Notes: generated from the sequence alone by a model not told the origin. 5,525 nucleotides of DNA from a bacterium UBP6_UBA1196 (GCA_002310035.1 DBYC01000065.1:23571-29095); one strand, 5' to 3'. Counted from the stretch's first letter, positions 1 to 4,724 are shown. Translations and numbers: made by a program.

Positions 1-792
1 ACGGCGGTCGCGTTTTTTGCCCACAAAAGCGGTGAATACCAGTTTGTAGGGTTTACGAACTTCATTTCGATTCTCCTTTCGAAAGATTTCCCGATAACCG
101 ATTCGCTTTCCTTCTATTTCACGCTTCTTGTCACGATTCTGTGGACGGCAGTGAATGTTTTTCTGCATGTTTCGATAGGTCTTGCGCTTGCTCTCATGCT
201 GCGCGAGCCGTGGCTCAAACTCAAAGGCGTTTACAGAATGCTTCTCATAATCCCGTGGGCAGTTCCCAACTATATCACGGCACTCATCTGGAAAGGAATG
301 TTCAACAGGCAGTTCGGCGCGATAAACGGAATTTTGCAGGCAATAGGGCTTGAACCCGTCAGCTGGTTCAGCGGCTTCTGGACTTCGTTCGCGGCAAATG
401 TCACGACAAATACGTGGCTCGGATTTCCGTTCATGATGGTCACGGCTCTCGGCGCGCTGCAGGCGATCCCGCACGATCTGGAAGATGCCGCAAGCGTTGA
501 CGGAGCCAACGGATTCCAGCGTTTCAGACACGTAATCCTGCCGTTATTGAAACCCGCGCTTCTTCCGGCTGTAATTCTGGGCAGCGTCTGGACATTCAAC
601 ATGTTCAACATCATTTACCTCGTTTCGGGCGGCGAACCCGACGGCGCGACCGAAATCCTCATAAGTGAAGCCTACAAATGGGCTTTCCAACGTCAGGAAC
701 GCTACGGCTACGCTGCCGCTTATTCGACTTTGATTTTCATAGTTCTTCTGCTTTATTCCAAAGCAACCGAAAAAGTCGGAAAGGAAAATTAG
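1..792 (+). CDS. malF: MalF-type sugar ABC transporter permease (5' end missing)
   Basis: This is the inner-membrane permease half of a binding-protein-dependent maltose/oligosaccharide importer. The frame is open from base 1 and ends at TAG 790-792, so the N-terminus lies outside the window and 263 residues are visible. Hydrophobic segments lie at visible residues about 38-70, 77-98, 125-157, 183-210 and 238-258. The cytoplasmic EAA loop that docks on the MalK-type ATPase is clear at residues 161-180 (EDAASVDGANGF, then HVILP). Other MalF-like stretches are IIPWAVPNYITALIWKGMF, NTWLGFPFMM and YLVSGGEPDG. The fit to MalF in this C-terminal half is better than to generic UgpA-type permeases, but the transported sugar is inferred. 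A malG partner would normally follow directly; here a decayed minus-strand gene begins eight bases later, so this is the end of the operon. Confidence 0.9.
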   Translation, partial: TAVAFFAHKSGEYQFVGFTNFISILLSKDFPITDSLSFYFTLLVTILWTAVNVFLHVSIGLALALMLREPWLKLKGVYRMLLIIPWAVPNYITALIWKGMFNRQFGAINGILQAIGLEPVSWFSGFWTSFAANVTTNTWLGFPFMMVTALGALQAIPHDLEDAASVDGANGFQRFRHVILPLLKPALLPAVILGSVWTFNMFNIIYLVSGGEPDGATEILISEAYKWAFQRQERYGYAAAYSTLIFIVLLLYSKATEKVGKEN

Positions 793-805
793 TCTGCGGC
801 TAATT
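787..805. terminator. Hairpin containing both convergent stop codons
   Basis: AATTAG (787-792) pairs with CTAATT (800-805). Two further pairs (T793-G799 as a wobble, C794-G798) close an 8-bp stem around the loop TGC. The TAG of malF (790-792) and the TAG of the minus-strand remnant (802-800) sit on opposite arms. No long T-tract follows on either strand, so intrinsic termination would be weak. A bidirectional 3'-end hairpin is the simplest reading. Confidence 0.45.
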
Positions 806-1199
806 CTTGCTGTTGATATCAGAAATCATTTTTTTCACAGTTTTGTCAAAATCCGATTCTATCGGATGTGTTTTGTTGAATTCGTTGCAATACCATTCAC
901 GCACTTTTTCCTGAGCAATGCGCATCAAGGCTTTGTAGTACTCCAAGTCAATATTCTCCACCGTGGAGAATTTCTGCGGATCGTGAAATTTTTGATAACG
1001 CCTTGATGTTTCGAATATTTTCTTTACATCAGCAACATAATCGTTCGTAAATGGGATTTCTAAAATATTCGTTTTAGATAATATTGCTTTATTGTTTGAT
1101 ATAAACCCTCTTTTAGTATCAATTAAAAAATGCTAAAACTGAATAGTTTGATTTTTTATTTAAGTAAACAAAAATTTTATTTTGAAAAATTTGTTTTTG
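800..1199 (-). pseudogene. Decayed 3' fragment of an unidentified gene, one frameshift
   Basis: On the minus strand an open frame runs from base 1132 down to TAG 802-800, about 110 residues, with protein-like composition. It contains KTNILEIPFTNDYVADVKKI, RRYQKFHDPQKFSTVENIDL and AQEKVREWYCNEFNKTHPIE. It has no plausible full-length start and an in-frame stop lies just upstream (1135-1133). A second frame from about 1199 reads KIFVYLNKKSNYSVLAF and joins it if the six-A run at plus-strand 1125-1130 loses one base, giving an uninterrupted SNYSVLAFLIDTKRGF. That pattern indicates a frameshifted, 5'-truncated gene. Upstream coding character stops at the repeat cluster near 1200. The ending ('NILEIPF' followed by a helical charged tail) faintly recalls C-termini of N6-adenine DNA methylases or type IIG restriction-modification proteins; I hold that reading at low confidence. 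A sequencing error in the A-run is possible, but would not restore the missing 5' part. Confidence 0.6.
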
Positions 1200-1208
1200 T
1201 ATTTGTGG

Positions 1209-1228
1209 AGCCGTGACCTGATACGGCT
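1209..1228. repeat. Small inverted repeat AGCCGT/ACGGCT
   Basis: AGCCGT (1209-1214) and ACGGCT (1223-1228) form a perfect 6-bp stem around the 8-base loop GACCTGAT. It stands at the boundary between the AT-rich gene remnant and the GC-rich repeat cluster. It may be part of that cluster or a weak terminator for the minus-strand gene; there is no T-tract. Confidence 0.4.
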
Positions 1229-1233
1229 TATCT

Positions 1234-1306
1234 TGCCTCTCACTCAGGGAGAGGTGGCACAAAGTGCCGGAGAGGGCAGTTGTTCACTGAGCCTTGTCGA
1301 AAGTGA
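1234..1306. repeat. Cluster of REP-like nested inverted repeats
   Basis: Several palindromes are packed into about 70 bases. CCTCTC (1236-1241) pairs with GAGAGG (1249-1254). GGCAC (1256-1260) pairs with GTGCC (1264-1268) across AAA. An alternative outer stem joins TGCCTCTC (1234-1241) to GAGAGGGCA (1270-1278) with one bulge. A further TCACT (1284-1288)/AGTGA (1302-1306) pair flanks GAGCCTTGTCGAA. Short GC-rich intergenic modules of the type 'CTCTCCC...GGGAGAGG' and 'CACTGAGCCTTGTCGAAAGTG' are, from memory, common dispersed repeats in many bacterial genomes. They lie downstream of the 465-residue gene and may also act as its transcript 3' end. Confidence 0.55.
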
Positions 1307-1333
1307 TGTCCCTGCTTGGCATTCCGTTTTTGC

Positions 1334-2731
1334 CTAAAAAATCACACCTGTTCCTATTGTCAGATCGAAGCCGTGGTCCATATCCCAATCGTAACCATCT
1401 AGTCTTTCTTCTTTACTTTTATTTCCTCCAAATCCGAAGTTAAGCAACATTCTGTTTTTGAATATCATACTCATTGTGATATCCCACACAAAACTTAGCT
1501 GGTTTCCATGTTCCCATTTATTTTCTTTAAAATGATCAATGCCCATTCCAAGAGATGTCCAGAGTCCTATGTATCTGATATTTGGGTTGCTGAGTTTGAA
1601 TTCGTAACCAAAATTCAATTGTATTGGAAAATTTATAAGGTGTATTAGATCGTCTGTATTGAGGTCTTCGGCTGGCAACATCCAGTATCTGAGATCGAAT
1701 CCGAATCCGACAAAAAGATTGCCTGCGCCGCCGCCGTAAGGTTTGCTGAAAACTTTGAAATCGAAGTCAAGTCCGCTTATCAATCCGACTTCAAAATGCG
1801 GGTCTTTATTGTATCCGAGTCCAAGCCCGAAATTCCATCTGCCGCTGAAAATTCCTTCAAGTTTTGAATCGGCTTTGGAATAAAGTGCGGCATCCTGAGC
1901 TGAAAGTTCTTTTAAATCGCCTTCTCTTGCTTTGAACTGTTGCATAGCTTCGGCAGCCTGAAACTCACATTTACCGTTTGGGAACTCTTTCAGATACTGC
2001 TGCCAGCCTTGTACGGTGTTTCGTTTTTCAGCGTTTTTGCATGCCATTGAATCAAGCGAATCGTTTGCTTCGGCTGCGCATTCTCCGTTTGGGTATTTGT
2101 CTAGGTAAGTCCGCCATGTTATTAACTGATTCTTTTTGCGTGCATATTCGCAGGCTGCAGTGTCTTTGCTGTTGCTGTTTGGCGCTTTTGATTCCTGTTT
2201 TTTCGGTTTTTCCTTGGATGCGATTTCTCCGTTTACTTCGGTTTCAACCTTTACGATTTTTTCGACGAGTTTGTCAATAGCAGTTTTTAAAGCCTTGTCA
2301 GAACCGTCGTAGTCCTCTTTTGCAGCGATGATCGTCGCCTCTTTTTCAAGGTCGATAAGCTCAGATGAAAGCGTGTAAGAACCTGCAAAAGATGTAACTG
2401 TCGTTTTTACGATTAGGTCTGCCGAAAGTGCCTGACCGAGCTGAATTTGGCAGTTTTTGTCTGTGCATGATTTATAGGTTGGATCGTTGTTGAATTTTTT
2501 CCGCATCTCGCTGATGGTGCTTTTCTGCCTGTCCTTTGAAATGATAATATAGCGGTTCGTGCTGGCTAAAACGATGCGGATGTATTCCGTCGCGTTTGCA
2601 AGAATTTCGGGTTTGATCTGACCACTCATGTCCTCAAATTCCATGACGGCGAGCTTGATTTTGTCGTCATCCTCGGCAAACATTTGAAAAAAAGCAAAGA
2701 AAAGAACCAGAACAACAAAAATTTTTTTCAT
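1334..2731 (-). CDS. CsgG/TolB-N-like domain protein with Cys repeats and C-terminal beta-barrel
   Basis: This 465-residue protein is probably exported to the outer membrane. Residues 1-19 form a signal peptide (MKKIFVVLVLFFAFFQMFA), with likely cleavage before EDDD. Residues about 25-160 resemble the TolB-N/CsgG/LpoB-like fold: KIKLAVMEFEDMSG opens it, followed by KSCTDKNCQIQLGQALSADL (87-106, cysteines 89 and 94) and a helical end. A lysine-rich linker (161-190) leads to two repeats of exactly 37 residues (193-229 and 230-266), each with paired cysteines (194/218 and 231/255), a W-x2-YL motif and PNG. Residues about 296-465 alternate aromatic and glycine-rich strands and end in GTGVIF, as expected of an outer-membrane barrel with a terminal phenylalanine. 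The start is supported by GGAGGG six bases upstream. It appears monocistronic. The function is unknown; an envelope-sensing, assembly or surface role is inference only. Confidence 0.85.
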   Translation of the reverse strand: MKKIFVVLVLFFAFFQMFAEDDDKIKLAVMEFEDMSGQIKPEILANATEYIRIVLASTNRYIIISKDRQKSTISEMRKKFNNDPTYKSCTDKNCQIQLGQALSADLIVKTTVTSFAGSYTLSSELIDLEKEATIIAAKEDYDGSDKALKTAIDKLVEKIVKVETEVNGEIASKEKPKKQESKAPNSNSKDTAACEYARKKNQLITWRTYLDKYPNGECAAEANDSLDSMACKNAEKRNTVQGWQQYLKEFPNGKCEFQAAEAMQQFKAREGDLKELSAQDAALYSKADSKLEGIFSGRWNFGLGLGYNKDPHFEVGLISGLDFDFKVFSKPYGGGAGNLFVGFGFDLRYWMLPAEDLNTDDLIHLINFPIQLNFGYEFKLSNPNIRYIGLWTSLGMGIDHFKENKWEHGNQLSFVWDITMSMIFKNRMLLNFGFGGNKSKEERLDGYDWDMDHGFDLTIGTGVIF

Positions 2732-2736
2732 TCTAA

Positions 2737-2742
2737 CCCTCC
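2737..2742 (-). promoter_or_regulatory. Ribosome binding site of the beta-barrel protein gene
   Basis: Read on the minus strand, GGAGGG is followed by a 5-base spacer (TTAGA) plus A before the ATG at 2731-2729. It is a strong Shine-Dalgarno site and fixes the start. It also argues against the longer overlapping minus-strand frame that begins at 3051. Confidence 0.8.
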
Positions 2743-2769
2743 GGTTTTGTTGTGCGCACCGCAGAAAAC

Positions 2770-2814
2770 CTTAGTGAGTTTAGGGAATTTAAGGAATCTA
2801 AGGTGTTTAGGGAG
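2770..2814. repeat. Five degenerate 9-bp tandem units (TTTAGGGAA-like)
   Basis: Five consecutive 9-base units can be read: CTTAGTGAG, TTTAGGGAA, TTTAAGGAA, TCTAAGGTG and TTTAGGGAG. They fall in the predicted 5' leader of the minus-strand gene, between its promoter and its ribosome binding site. A further exact TTTAGGGAA copy is at 2999-3007. The unit length would keep a reading frame, but no convincing protein is encoded here. Confidence 0.6.
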
Positions 2815-2827
2815 CGGCGCGGAAAAA

Positions 2828-2859
2828 ATTATAGAAAAAACTTGACTGGAATTATAGCA
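2828..2859 (-). promoter_or_regulatory. Extended -10 promoter(s) for the beta-barrel protein gene
   Basis: On the minus strand TGCTATAAT (2859-2851) is a consensus extended -10 element. A second exact TATAAT lies at 2833-2828, with 17 bases between the two. The 17-spaced -35 position for the first (2879-2874, ATATTA) is poor, which an extended -10 element can tolerate. Transcription from the first would begin near 2844, giving a leader of about 110 bases that carries the 9-bp repeats. Confidence 0.55.
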
Positions 2860-2878
2860 TGGACACGCTGTTTTAATA

Positions 2879-2911
2879 TTGCGTTGCGTTGCGTTGCGTT
2901 GCGTTGCGTTG
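2879..2911. repeat. TTGCG pentanucleotide microsatellite (6.6 units)
   Basis: Six perfect TTGCG units plus a partial TTG occupy this stretch with no mismatch. It sits in the divergent intergenic region and ends exactly where the -35 element of the minus-strand promoter is expected. Perfect short tandem repeats are prone to slipped-strand copy-number change, so this is a candidate contingency locus. Confidence 0.95.
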
Positions 2912-2935
2912 TCATCATTTTGCCTCGAAAAAATT

Positions 2936-2983
2936 ACCTCTAACCCCTCGCCACACTGGAGAGGGGAACAAAAGGGGTGAGGT
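2936..2983. repeat. GC-rich imperfect inverted repeat
   Basis: ACCTC (2936-2940), a TA bulge and ACCCCT (2943-2948) pair with AGGGGT (2973-2978) and GAGGT (2979-2983), an 11-bp stem around a 24-base centre. An alternative inner pairing joins CCCCTC (2944-2949) with GAGGGG (2961-2966). The GGAGAGGG core resembles the cluster at 1234-1278, so both may belong to one family of dispersed REP-like elements. Confidence 0.6.
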
Positions 2984-3019
2984 CTAAAAACGAAAAAGTT
3001 TAGGGAAATCGGCTTGAAA

Positions 3020-3034
3020 GGCAAGTTTTTGCGG
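3020..3034. repeat. 15-bp repeat GGCAAGTTTTTGCGG, copy 1
   Basis: This 15-mer occurs again, identically and in the same orientation, at 4677-4691. It contains the partial palindrome GCAA-GTTT-TTGC. This copy lies one base upstream of the TTGACA element of the lipoprotein promoter and is flanked by GGCTTGA at 3011-3017 and 3033-3039. Confidence 0.6.
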
Positions 3035-3035
3035 C

Positions 3036-3064
3036 TTGACAGCTGAACCAAAAATCCATAAAGT
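3036..3064 (+). promoter_or_regulatory. Sigma70-like promoter of the lipoprotein gene
   Basis: A perfect TTGACA -35 box (3036-3041) is followed after 17 bases by TAAAGT (3059-3064), four of six matches to TATAAT. CATAAA at 3057-3062 is an alternative -10 with a short spacer. A start near 3071 would give a leader of about 30 bases before the ATG at 3103. Confidence 0.5.
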
Positions 3065-3092
3065 CGGAATGTATTTTTGTGATAAGGAAAAC

Positions 3093-3096
3093 GGAG
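3093..3096 (+). promoter_or_regulatory. Ribosome binding site deciding the lipoprotein start
   Basis: GGAG ends six bases before ATG 3103. This site favours that ATG over the in-frame GTG at 3079, which has no purine-rich site in front of it and would add eight charged residues before the signal peptide. Confidence 0.75.
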
Positions 3097-3102
3097 AAAC
3101 AG

Positions 3103-3879
3103 ATGAAGAGGATTGTAGAAATTATCATGTCAGCATTTTTGGCTTTTATTCTCGCTGCCTGCACGGGAACGGCATCAAACCAGGCCGAGAAAGATGAACA
3201 AAAGGGGGAGCAGAATTCCGCGCCAGCGGCTGAAACGGATGAAACCAAGCCGTCAGAGAGCGCGAAGGCAAAACTTCTTTACATGGGACACGCAAGTCTC
3301 CGCATCACAACGGCTGAAGGAAAGGTGATCTACATCGATCCTTTCGTCGGAAACGGCTACGAGCCGGCGGCAGACCTGATCCTTGTCACTCACGCCCACT
3401 TTGACCACAACGCTCTCGACAAGATCAAAAACCGCAAGAATGACTGCCGGACGATCACATGGAAAGAGGCTCTCGCTGACGGAAAGCACCAGAGTTTCGA
3501 CCTTGGTTATGTAAAAATCGAGGCGGTCGAAGCGGGATACAACAAAAATCATGACGTGAAGGAGTGTGTCGGCTACATTCTGACGCTTTCAGACGGCGTT
3601 ACAGTCTATGTTTCAGGTGATACGAGCAAAACCCAGCAGATGCCCGCTCTTGTTGAAAAGAAACTTGATTACGCTTTTTATTGCTGCGACGGTGTTTACA
3701 ACATGGATCTTCCAGAAGCGGCTGAGTGCGCGAAACTTGTCGGTGCCAAGCACGATATCCCGTATCATGTGATTCCGCCCAAGGACGGCAAGTATTTCGA
3801 CCGCGCGAGAGCAGAGCAGTTTGATTCACCGAACCGCCTTGTGATCGGAGAAGGCGAGGAAATCGAACTGGTTAAGTAA
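3103..3879 (+). CDS. Lipoprotein with metallo-beta-lactamase fold (UlaG-like hydrolase)
   Basis: This 258-residue protein is a predicted envelope lipoprotein. Residues 1-19 are a lipoprotein signal peptide ending in the lipobox L-A-A-C with Cys20, followed by a flexible Glu/Ala/Ser-rich linker to about residue 45. The hydrolase domain starts at LLYMGHASLRI. It has the metal-binding motif HAHFDH (97-102), a further candidate ligand in NKNHD (His150), the SGDT motif (Asp173) and a late histidine in PYHVIPPKD (His222). The order matches the UlaG/UPF0173-type branch of metallo-beta-lactamase-fold hydrolases, usually 210-240 residues and often cytosolic. Members open lactones or cleave phosphoesters, but the substrate here cannot be told. 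All expected metal ligands appear present, so it should be active. It has its own promoter and is followed by a regulator gene with a separate promoter, so co-function is not implied. Confidence 0.88.
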   Translation: MKRIVEIIMSAFLAFILAACTGTASNQAEKDEQKGEQNSAPAAETDETKPSESAKAKLLYMGHASLRITTAEGKVIYIDPFVGNGYEPAADLILVTHAHFDHNALDKIKNRKNDCRTITWKEALADGKHQSFDLGYVKIEAVEAGYNKNHDVKECVGYILTLSDGVTVYVSGDTSKTQQMPALVEKKLDYAFYCCDGVYNMDLPEAAECAKLVGAKHDIPYHVIPPKDGKYFDRARAEQFDSPNRLVIGEGEEIELVK

Positions 3880-3883
3880 CTTC

Positions 3884-3911
3884 TTGATTTTAGCCCTTTA
3901 AAAAATATACT
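3884..3911 (+). promoter_or_regulatory. Sigma70-like promoter of the XRE-S24 regulator
   Basis: TTGATT (3884-3889) and TATACT (3906-3911) are separated by 16 bases. The -10 box matches the consensus at five of six positions. The predicted transcription start, about 3918, falls beside the 14-bp palindrome at 3920-3933. Confidence 0.55.
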
Positions 3912-3919
3912 TCGCCGCC

Positions 3920-3933
3920 AATGGCGCGCCATT
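3920..3933. promoter_or_regulatory. 14-bp perfect palindrome, candidate operator
   Basis: AATGGCGCGCCATT is a perfect palindrome just downstream of the -10 box of the regulator gene. Dimeric CI/LexA-type repressors bind such symmetric sites and often control their own promoter. It could instead form a short hairpin (5-bp stem, CGCG loop) followed by ATTTATCTT, serving as a weak terminator for the lipoprotein gene, which ends 41 bases earlier. Confidence 0.5.
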
Positions 3934-3970
3934 ATTTATCTTAGTTGAAAGTTTGTTTAGATTTATTTAT

Positions 3971-3974
3971 GGAG
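3971..3974 (+). promoter_or_regulatory. Ribosome binding site deciding the regulator start
   Basis: GGAG lies six bases (AAAAAA) before ATG 3981. The upstream in-frame candidates TTG 3945 and ATG 3969 have no such site. The ATG at 3969 even shares its last base with this GGAG. Confidence 0.75.
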
Positions 3975-3980
3975 AAAAAA

Positions 3981-4556
3981 ATGAAATACTATGAGAGAAT
4001 CAGAATTTTGCGCGAGACAATCAGAATCACACAGAAGGAAATGGCTAAAATCTTGGGAATTTCACAGACTTATCTTAGTGACATCGAAAATGGAAAAATG
4101 GAGGCAAACGCCAAAGTCCTTTTTGGACTGACAAGAATTTTTGGAGTCAGAATGTTGTGGCTTGTTGAAGGAATAGGGGAAATGTTTATTCCTTATTTCA
4201 ACAGTTTATGGGCTATTATGTATGAAAGAAGAAACAAAGTTGACCGTTATTATGTAAACGAAATATACTCGTTGATAGAAATCGGCAAACTGATTGTTTT
4301 CAAATTGAATTCTGACAACATGGAACCGCTTTTTCTCATCGGAGATGAAGTCCTTATTGACGTTACCGAAAATACTGTGGAAAATTCAGGAGTTTATCTT
4401 TTTGAAATTGAATCGGAAAAAGTGCTGAAACGCTTTGTCGACGGGCCGGTTATGAAACTTACGAACGATAAACCGGTTTCCAAGAACAGCGAGATTGTTT
4501 TTAACAGTTCGATAAAGTGCATCGGACGAGTTGTCTGTATTATAAGGAAAGTATAA
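3981..4556 (+). CDS. XRE-family regulator with degenerate S24 (CI/LexA-like) domain
   Basis: This 191-residue protein is a predicted DNA-binding repressor. Residues about 5-65 form a helix-turn-helix of the XRE/HTH_3 type; the recognition region is QKEMAKILGISQTYLSDIEN (18-37). After a linker, residues about 102-190 match the S24 peptidase-like fold of CI and LexA: VFKLNSDNMEPLFLIGDEVL, then GVYLFEI and EKVLKRF. In active S24 proteins the nucleophile is the serine of the 'D-S-M-EP' motif. Here that position is Asn113 in SDNMEP, while a lysine that could correspond to the catalytic base (Lys150) remains. Self-cleavage is therefore unlikely, and the domain probably serves in dimerisation or ligand response. 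No phage genes flank it. A palindrome at its promoter suggests autoregulation, and a strong terminator follows its stop codon. Confidence 0.88.
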   Translation: MKYYERIRILRETIRITQKEMAKILGISQTYLSDIENGKMEANAKVLFGLTRIFGVRMLWLVEGIGEMFIPYFNSLWAIMYERRNKVDRYYVNEIYSLIEIGKLIVFKLNSDNMEPLFLIGDEVLIDVTENTVENSGVYLFEIESEKVLKRFVDGPVMKLTNDKPVSKNSEIVFNSSIKCIGRVVCIIRKV

Positions 4557-4576
4557 TCCGTCGATTAACGGCAGCG

Positions 4577-4621
4577 GCGCGTTCTGTCTGACAAAATTAG
4601 GCAGGACGCGCTGTTTCATTT
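4577..4621 (+). terminator. Rho-independent terminator of the regulator gene
   Basis: GCGCGTTCTGTCT (4577-4589) and AGGCAGGACGCGC (4599-4611) form a 13-bp RNA stem that is fully paired if two G-U wobbles are allowed, with a 9-base loop and a T-rich tail TGTTTCATTT. It begins about 20 bases after the regulator stop codon. Confidence 0.8.
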
Positions 4622-4647
4622 GCAAATCAAAGTTAAGTGAATATCAG

Positions 4648-4677
4648 CATCACTTTTTAAGTGCTTTTAAGGTGATG
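4648..4677. terminator. Hairpin between the convergent regulator and potD genes
   Basis: CATCACTTT (4648-4656) pairs with AAGGTGATG (4669-4677), nine pairs on the plus strand including one G-U wobble, around a 12-base loop. On the minus strand it lies about 50 bases past the potD stop and could mark that transcript's end, but the following bases are not T-rich. Confidence 0.35.
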
Positions 4678-4724
4678 GCAAGTTTTTGCGGGCGGCCGCC
4701 CACGCAGGCAGACTGAGGGGTTGG
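4677..4724. repeat. 15-bp repeat copy 2 joined to a GC-rich palindromic element
   Basis: GGCAAGTTTTTGCGG (4677-4691) is identical to 3020-3034. It runs directly into the 12-bp perfect palindrome GGGCGGCCGCCC (4690-4701) and then CACGCAGGCAGACTGAGGGG. This composition looks like another intergenic dispersed element placed just after the potD stop codon. Confidence 0.5.

Noticed and set aside
270..614. Minus-strand 114-residue frame
   Set aside because: Antisense shadow of the malF reading frame, with no supporting motif.
1978..2280. Plus-strand 100-residue frame
   Set aside because: It lies wholly inside the well-supported 465-residue gene on the other strand and has no recognisable protein features.
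2842..2870. Plus-strand promoter from TTGACT at 2842
   Set aside because: No -10-like hexamer occurs at 16-18 bases spacing; the AT-rich box nearby fits the minus strand better.
2770..2911. Possible CRISPR array
   Set aside because: The units are 9 and 5 bases with no spacers and no cas genes nearby; these are simple tandem repeats.
2728..3051. Minus-strand 107-residue frame overlapping the start of the beta-barrel protein gene by four bases
   Set aside because: It runs through the microsatellite, the GC-rich inverted repeat and the promoter, has low-complexity repeats (NATQRNATQRN) and no ribosome binding site; it is intergenic sequence that happens to be open.
3079..3102. GTG 3079 as start of the lipoprotein
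   Set aside because: No ribosome binding site in front, and it would place eight polar residues before the signal peptide; ATG 3103 has GGAG at the right distance.
3981..4556. Prophage CI repressor as a sign of an integrated phage
   Set aside because: No integrase, Cro, replication or structural genes and no attachment-site repeats are visible; flanking genes are ordinary metabolic functions.
4386..4625. Minus-strand 79-residue frame
   Set aside because: It crosses the regulator terminator and is antisense to the S24 domain; composition looks like a shadow frame.
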